DNA of 8,849 nucleotides from Oligoflexia bacterium (GTDB lineage: Bacteria; Bdellovibrionota; UBA1018; CAIMNF01), in contig CAIMNF010000615.1 of the NCBI GenBank assembly GCA_903842755.1, positions 1 through 8,849 on the forward strand. Direction: 5' to 3'. Both the position numbers and the translations under genes were made by a program. Positions 5,922-8,849 of the stretch are shown here, piece after piece (within the stretch, counting starts at the first letter, position 1; each line of letters starts with the position of its first letter). The notes under the pieces are model-generated. The model was not told the origin of the DNA. It was given only the letters and a program-made list of their open reading frames with translations, and did not search any database.

Positions 5922-7268
5922 TCACAGCAGGTTGCTGGCAAGCTCACTGAGCTTAGAGCGCTCCCCTTTGAAGAAGGTCACGTGTGCAGAGATCGACTCG
6001 CCCTTAAACCGATCCACTAAATAAACAAGCCCGTTATTCGCGGAATCCACGTAAGGGTTATCAATTTGATACGAGTCACCGGTGAGCACAATTTTAGTGT
6101 CATCCCCTGCCCGCGTGATAATCGTTTTGATTTCATGGGGAGTTAAGTTTTGCGATTCGTCCACGATCAAATATTGCTGCGGGATTGTCCGGCCCCGGAT
6201 ATACGTCAGCGGCTCAATTTGAAGAAGGCCCTGATTCATTAATTCCTGCGCGCCTTTTCCTGCCCCGCGACGATTACGATTTGCGGTCGAGCCGAACAAA
6301 AAGTCAATATTGTCGTAAATGGGCTGCATCCAAGGGTTTAACTTTTCTTCTACGGTACCCGGCAAAAACCCAATATCTTTTCCAAGCGGGAATACCGGAC
6401 GAGACACTAATAAGCGATGATAAACGCCTTCATCCACTGTTTTTGCCAAACCCGCAGCAATCGCGAATAAAGTTTTACCAGTACCCGCTTTTCCAAGTAA
6501 GCTCACTAGCTTTACTTCGTCATTTAAAAGGGCATCGACAGCGAATGCTTGTTCCGCATTCTTTGGGAAAATTCCCCAAAGGCCTTCCGGCGGTTTTACC
6601 AAAGGAACAATCGATTCCAAGTCACGCGAGTAGCGCCCCATTGCCGTATGGGTTGGATTTAAATAATCCTTCAAAATTACATATTGGTTTGGATAAAGGG
6701 GTTTCGCGCAATCTTTATCGTGCTCGAACAACCGATCCGAATACGCTAAACGTTTGTTGGCATAAAATTCATCGACCAGCGTGGGATCGACCTTAATCGT
6801 ACTTAAGCCCGTATACAGCTGATCCGGCTCAACATTTGACGGCTCGTAGTCTTCCGCAATGACTCCTAAAGCATCGGCCTTAATTCTTAAATTTGCGTCT
6901 TTCGTTAGAAACACCAACTGGCGGCGTGGAGCTTCTTTTTTGAGCATCAGGGCCAAACCTAAAATTCGGTTATCGGCTTTGTCCATCCCAAGTTCCGGTG
7001 GCAAGGGCATATCGCCCCCCAACTCAACCGTAAGCAAACCGCCGCCGGGGAGCTTTACCCCTTTGGACAATTCGCCGTCTTTTCTCATGTCATCAATTAA
7101 TCGTGAAAAGTGGCGGGCATGTCTACCATTTTCACTCATTTCTCGCTTAAAACGGTCGATTTCTTCTACAACAACAATGGGAATAATGACATCATTACCC
7201 CCTAATTTAAAGATGGCTAATGGATCAAACAACAGAACGTTCGTATCTAAGATGAAAGCTTTTTTCAA
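5922..7268 (-). CDS. PIN-PhoH fusion ATPase/ribonuclease (PhoH2/YlaK type)
   Basis: 448 residues from a TTG start, matching the usual length of PhoH2-type proteins. The N-terminal PIN nuclease domain (about 4-135) shows the acidic metal-binding set: D8 in FILDTN, E35/E36 in VVVEEIDRFK, D99 in DKADNRIL and D124 in FLTKDANL. The C-terminal PhoH ATPase (about 230-448) has Walker A GKAGTGKT (259-266), SRPVFPLGKDIGFLPG (289-304), Walker B QYLIVDESQNL (365-375) and VLTGD (394-398). Characterised PhoH2 proteins are RNA helicase-ribonucleases, so cytoplasmic RNA unwinding and cleavage is expected. No antitoxin-like gene sits upstream, unlike mycobacterial PhoAT-PhoH2. I chose TTG at 7268 because AGGGAG (7280-7275) lies just upstream and the product then begins at the PIN strand; an ATG at 7310 would add 14 residues without a ribosome-binding site. 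Confidence 0.93.
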   Translation of the reverse strand: MKKAFILDTNVLLFDPLAIFKLGGNDVIIPIVVVEEIDRFKREMSENGRHARHFSRLIDDMRKDGELSKGVKLPGGGLLTVELGGDMPLPPELGMDKADNRILGLALMLKKEAPRRQLVFLTKDANLRIKADALGVIAEDYEPSNVEPDQLYTGLSTIKVDPTLVDEFYANKRLAYSDRLFEHDKDCAKPLYPNQYVILKDYLNPTHTAMGRYSRDLESIVPLVKPPEGLWGIFPKNAEQAFAVDALLNDEVKLVSLLGKAGTGKTLFAIAAGLAKTVDEGVYHRLLVSRPVFPLGKDIGFLPGTVEEKLNPWMQPIYDNIDFLFGSTANRNRRGAGKGAQELMNQGLLQIEPLTYIRGRTIPQQYLIVDESQNLTPHEIKTIITRAGDDTKIVLTGDSYQIDNPYVDSANNGLVYLVDRFKGESISAHVTFFKGERSKLSELASNLL

Positions 7269-7280
7269 TGAGTTCTCCCT
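7266..7280 (-). promoter_or_regulatory. Ribosome-binding site and TTG start of the PIN-PhoH gene
   Basis: AGGGAGA (7280-7274, minus strand) stands 5 nt before TTG (7268-7266). The strong Shine-Dalgarno with a rare start codon decides the start; the ATG at 7310 has nothing comparable in front of it. Confidence 0.75.
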
Positions 7281-7337
7281 ATGAATCACGTTAAGGCGTT
7301 TTACGACCAAAAGGTTCCCGTTAAAAAAGTATCATAG

Positions 7338-7343
7338 TATTAT
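7338..7343 (+). promoter_or_regulatory. Candidate -10 box for the SWIM-domain gene
   Basis: TATTAT (7338-7343) matches the -10 consensus at 5 of 6 positions and would give a leader of about 23 nt to the ATG at 7373. The hexamer 17 bp upstream, TTCCCG (7315-7320), is a poor -35. The 104-bp divergent gap must also hold the PIN-PhoH promoter, for which I see no good candidate. Confidence 0.25.
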
Positions 7344-7372
7344 TCTGACGGCCAAGTGATATCCTAGCCCCC

Positions 7373-8849
7373 ATGGAAATTAAGGATTACTTGACCTGGC
7401 TCAAAGAAGAAACCCCACCCGGAGTTTGGTCTAAAGGAGTAGCCTTAGCACGGACCGCAAAAGCAGAACTCCTGGTGATTGCCTCTAAACAAGCAAATCA
7501 CGAGCTAAAATTTAAACTTCAAACCCAAGAGCGACTCCTTGCATTTCAGGTTACTTTATGGCCTTTGGACGAAGATTATTTTTGCAATTGCGAAAGCAAA
7601 GTTCAACCGTGTGCCCATGTCATTGCGACCGCACAAATCTATGACCAAGGAAGAGCCACTCAGCCCGATTCCAGCACCCTGTCAAACTCAATGTACTACG
7701 AATGGGTGATCGATCAAAAGTCGAGCCCAAGCAGACTCTCCCTCCATCGCACCTTAGGCGGACAACCGTTTCAAGCTTCGCTCCTGAGTTTCATTGGAGG
7801 GATTGAAAGCGGTCGGATCGCCCAACCCATGCCTGCGCCCACTCCCTTAGATTTAAAGATTGACGATGAACTTTCGAAAGCCAAAGAAATTGGTCAAAAA
7901 GCGAACTGGCCTAAATTGTTGAAACTTTTGTCCGAGCTTCCACCCCTCCGCGTTCGGGGAGAAAATCGAGAACTGACCATTGAATTAAACCCACCAAAAC
8001 CGAAGCTAGAAATCAATAGAAATTCGGAAGGCGATTTTACATTAGCGGCATTCTATCCTGAATACATTCCCCTTGCAGAGGGTCTGGCCACTGGCAACGG
8101 CTCTGTGTTCCTTCAACCCTATCGTCCCCCGTCACCCTTGCCTCCGTCCATCAAATGGCTAGAGATTGAAACTTTTATCACCGACATTTTACCCGAACTT
8201 CAGGTCCACTTTGAGGTCCATGCGCAGACGCCGTTGCCAACACTCATTGAAATTGAACCGACGCTCGAACTTAAAACAGATCGGATTGGGCCGGACCGCC
8301 TGGTGGTGACAGCAATCCTCAACTACGGCAATTTGGCCCGAGTAATCGAAGGAAAATTAAAGTTAAATTTACCCGCTCAAGGGCAATTGCTCCAAATTCC
8401 ACTTCGCCAACGGAATGTGGAGACTGCGCTGATCCAAAAACTTCGCCGCGAGTTAAACTTAGCTTTGAATCAGCCTGTTCAATTTATGGGGACAGAAGCC
8501 GTTTCGTTTCTGACCAAACTGAATCAAACTGCCTGGGCGCAATCGAGAACCGCGCACTCCACGGGCCATCAAAAACTAGAAGCGTTTGAAAACAATCAAA
8601 CTTACCAGCCGCATTTGCAGTTTCAAGGAGGACGCCTGAAACTTTTCTTTACCAACAGAAAAGGACAAACCACCTCAGTTTCATTAGACCAACTGCAGCG
8701 TTATCACGAACAATTTTCGACGGATCCCGACCGACCGGTCATGGATTCACTTCAGGAGTATGGAAAAATTCCAAAAGATTTTTGGAATGAATTTGGTGCA
8801 GAAATCTTAACCCTTCTCACCCGCAGCGAAAAAACAATCCTGCAAGGCA
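7373..8849 (+). CDS. SWIM zinc finger protein, probable N-terminal part of a SNF2-family helicase (3' end missing)
   Basis: The frame stays open for 492 codons from the ATG at 7373 to the window edge, so the protein is longer than shown. A SWIM zinc finger, CxCx6CxH, occupies residues 71-82 (C71, C73, C80, H82 in FCNCESKVQPCAHVIATA). The preceding residues (GVWSKGVALAR, then the FQVTLWP strand) have the form usual before SWIM motifs. Residues about 100-490 are soluble and mixed alpha/beta with no helicase motif yet. In bacteria, SWIM fingers at this position most often introduce long SNF2/Rad54-like DNA-dependent ATPases of about 1,000 residues or more, whose ATPase core would lie beyond the window; that part is inference. 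An in-frame TGA at 7346-7348 leaves ATG 7373 as the only start. No Shine-Dalgarno is visible before it. It is divergent from the PIN-PhoH gene. Confidence 0.8.
   Translation, partial: MEIKDYLTWLKEETPPGVWSKGVALARTAKAELLVIASKQANHELKFKLQTQERLLAFQVTLWPLDEDYFCNCESKVQPCAHVIATAQIYDQGRATQPDSSTLSNSMYYEWVIDQKSSPSRLSLHRTLGGQPFQASLLSFIGGIESGRIAQPMPAPTPLDLKIDDELSKAKEIGQKANWPKLLKLLSELPPLRVRGENRELTIELNPPKPKLEINRNSEGDFTLAAFYPEYIPLAEGLATGNGSVFLQPYRPPSPLPPSIKWLEIETFITDILPELQVHFEVHAQTPLPTLIEIEPTLELKTDRIGPDRLVVTAILNYGNLARVIEGKLKLNLPAQGQLLQIPLRQRNVETALIQKLRRELNLALNQPVQFMGTEAVSFLTKLNQTAWAQSRTAHSTGHQKLEAFENNQTYQPHLQFQGGRLKLFFTNRKGQTTSVSLDQLQRYHEQFSTDPDRPVMDSLQEYGKIPKDFWNEFGAEILTLLTRSEKTILQG

Noticed and set aside
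6185..7284. Plus-strand open frames of 203 and 141 codons opposite the PIN-PhoH gene
   Set aside because: Their length reflects the codon pattern of the real gene on the other strand; no domain or start signal is visible.
7330..7361. Inverted repeat TATCA/TGATA in the PIN-PhoH/SWIM divergent gap
   Set aside because: Only 5 bp per arm in AT-rich DNA with a 22-bp gap; expected by chance.

Overview
The window looks like ordinary chromosome from a free-living Gram-negative bacterium of moderate GC. A Bdellovibrio-like (Bdellovibrionota) or other delta-proteobacterial source is my best guess. The clues are a receiver plus degenerate HD-GYP protein with a linker domain typical of that group, a small RRM protein, a lone CpaF-type ATPase, a soluble transhydrogenase, a PIN-PhoH protein and a SWIM-type protein. 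This placement is inference from gene style; there is no rRNA or other phylogenetic marker. I see no tRNA, insertion sequence, CRISPR array, phage or plasmid gene.

Layout. Positions 1-40 (minus) hold the first 13 codons of an RNA-recognition-motif protein that runs off the left edge. It is divergent from a HinT-type histidine-triad nucleotide hydrolase at 71-412 (plus), with only 30 bp between the two start codons. A receiver/HD-GYP-like signalling protein (464-1864, minus) converges on hinT. Upstream of it lies a minus-strand operon transcribed in the order 5277 to 1962: a secreted or membrane-anchored cupredoxin-like protein, a CpaF/TadA-family secretion ATPase, and an SthA-type pyridine nucleotide transhydrogenase. 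Both junctions in this trio are 4-bp ATGA stop/start overlaps with good Shine-Dalgarno sequences, so translation is probably coupled.

A 293-bp AT-rich divergent region (5278-5570) separates the operon from a small unrecognised protein (5571-5888, plus). It carries a set of mutually exclusive inverted repeats, the most unusual non-coding structure in the window. A PIN-PhoH (PhoH2/YlaK-type) protein (5922-7268, minus, TTG start) converges on the small gene. It is divergent from a long plus-strand gene (7373 to the right edge) whose 492 visible codons carry a SWIM zinc finger, as in the N-terminal part of SNF2-family helicases.

Themes: RNA handling (RRM, PIN-PhoH), nucleotide and redox housekeeping (HinT, SthA), envelope or secretion (cupredoxin-like protein, CpaF) and signalling (receiver-HD). 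I do not see a clearly novel defence or mobile system. The best leads are the coupled cupredoxin-CpaF-transhydrogenase trio and the competing repeats in front of it.
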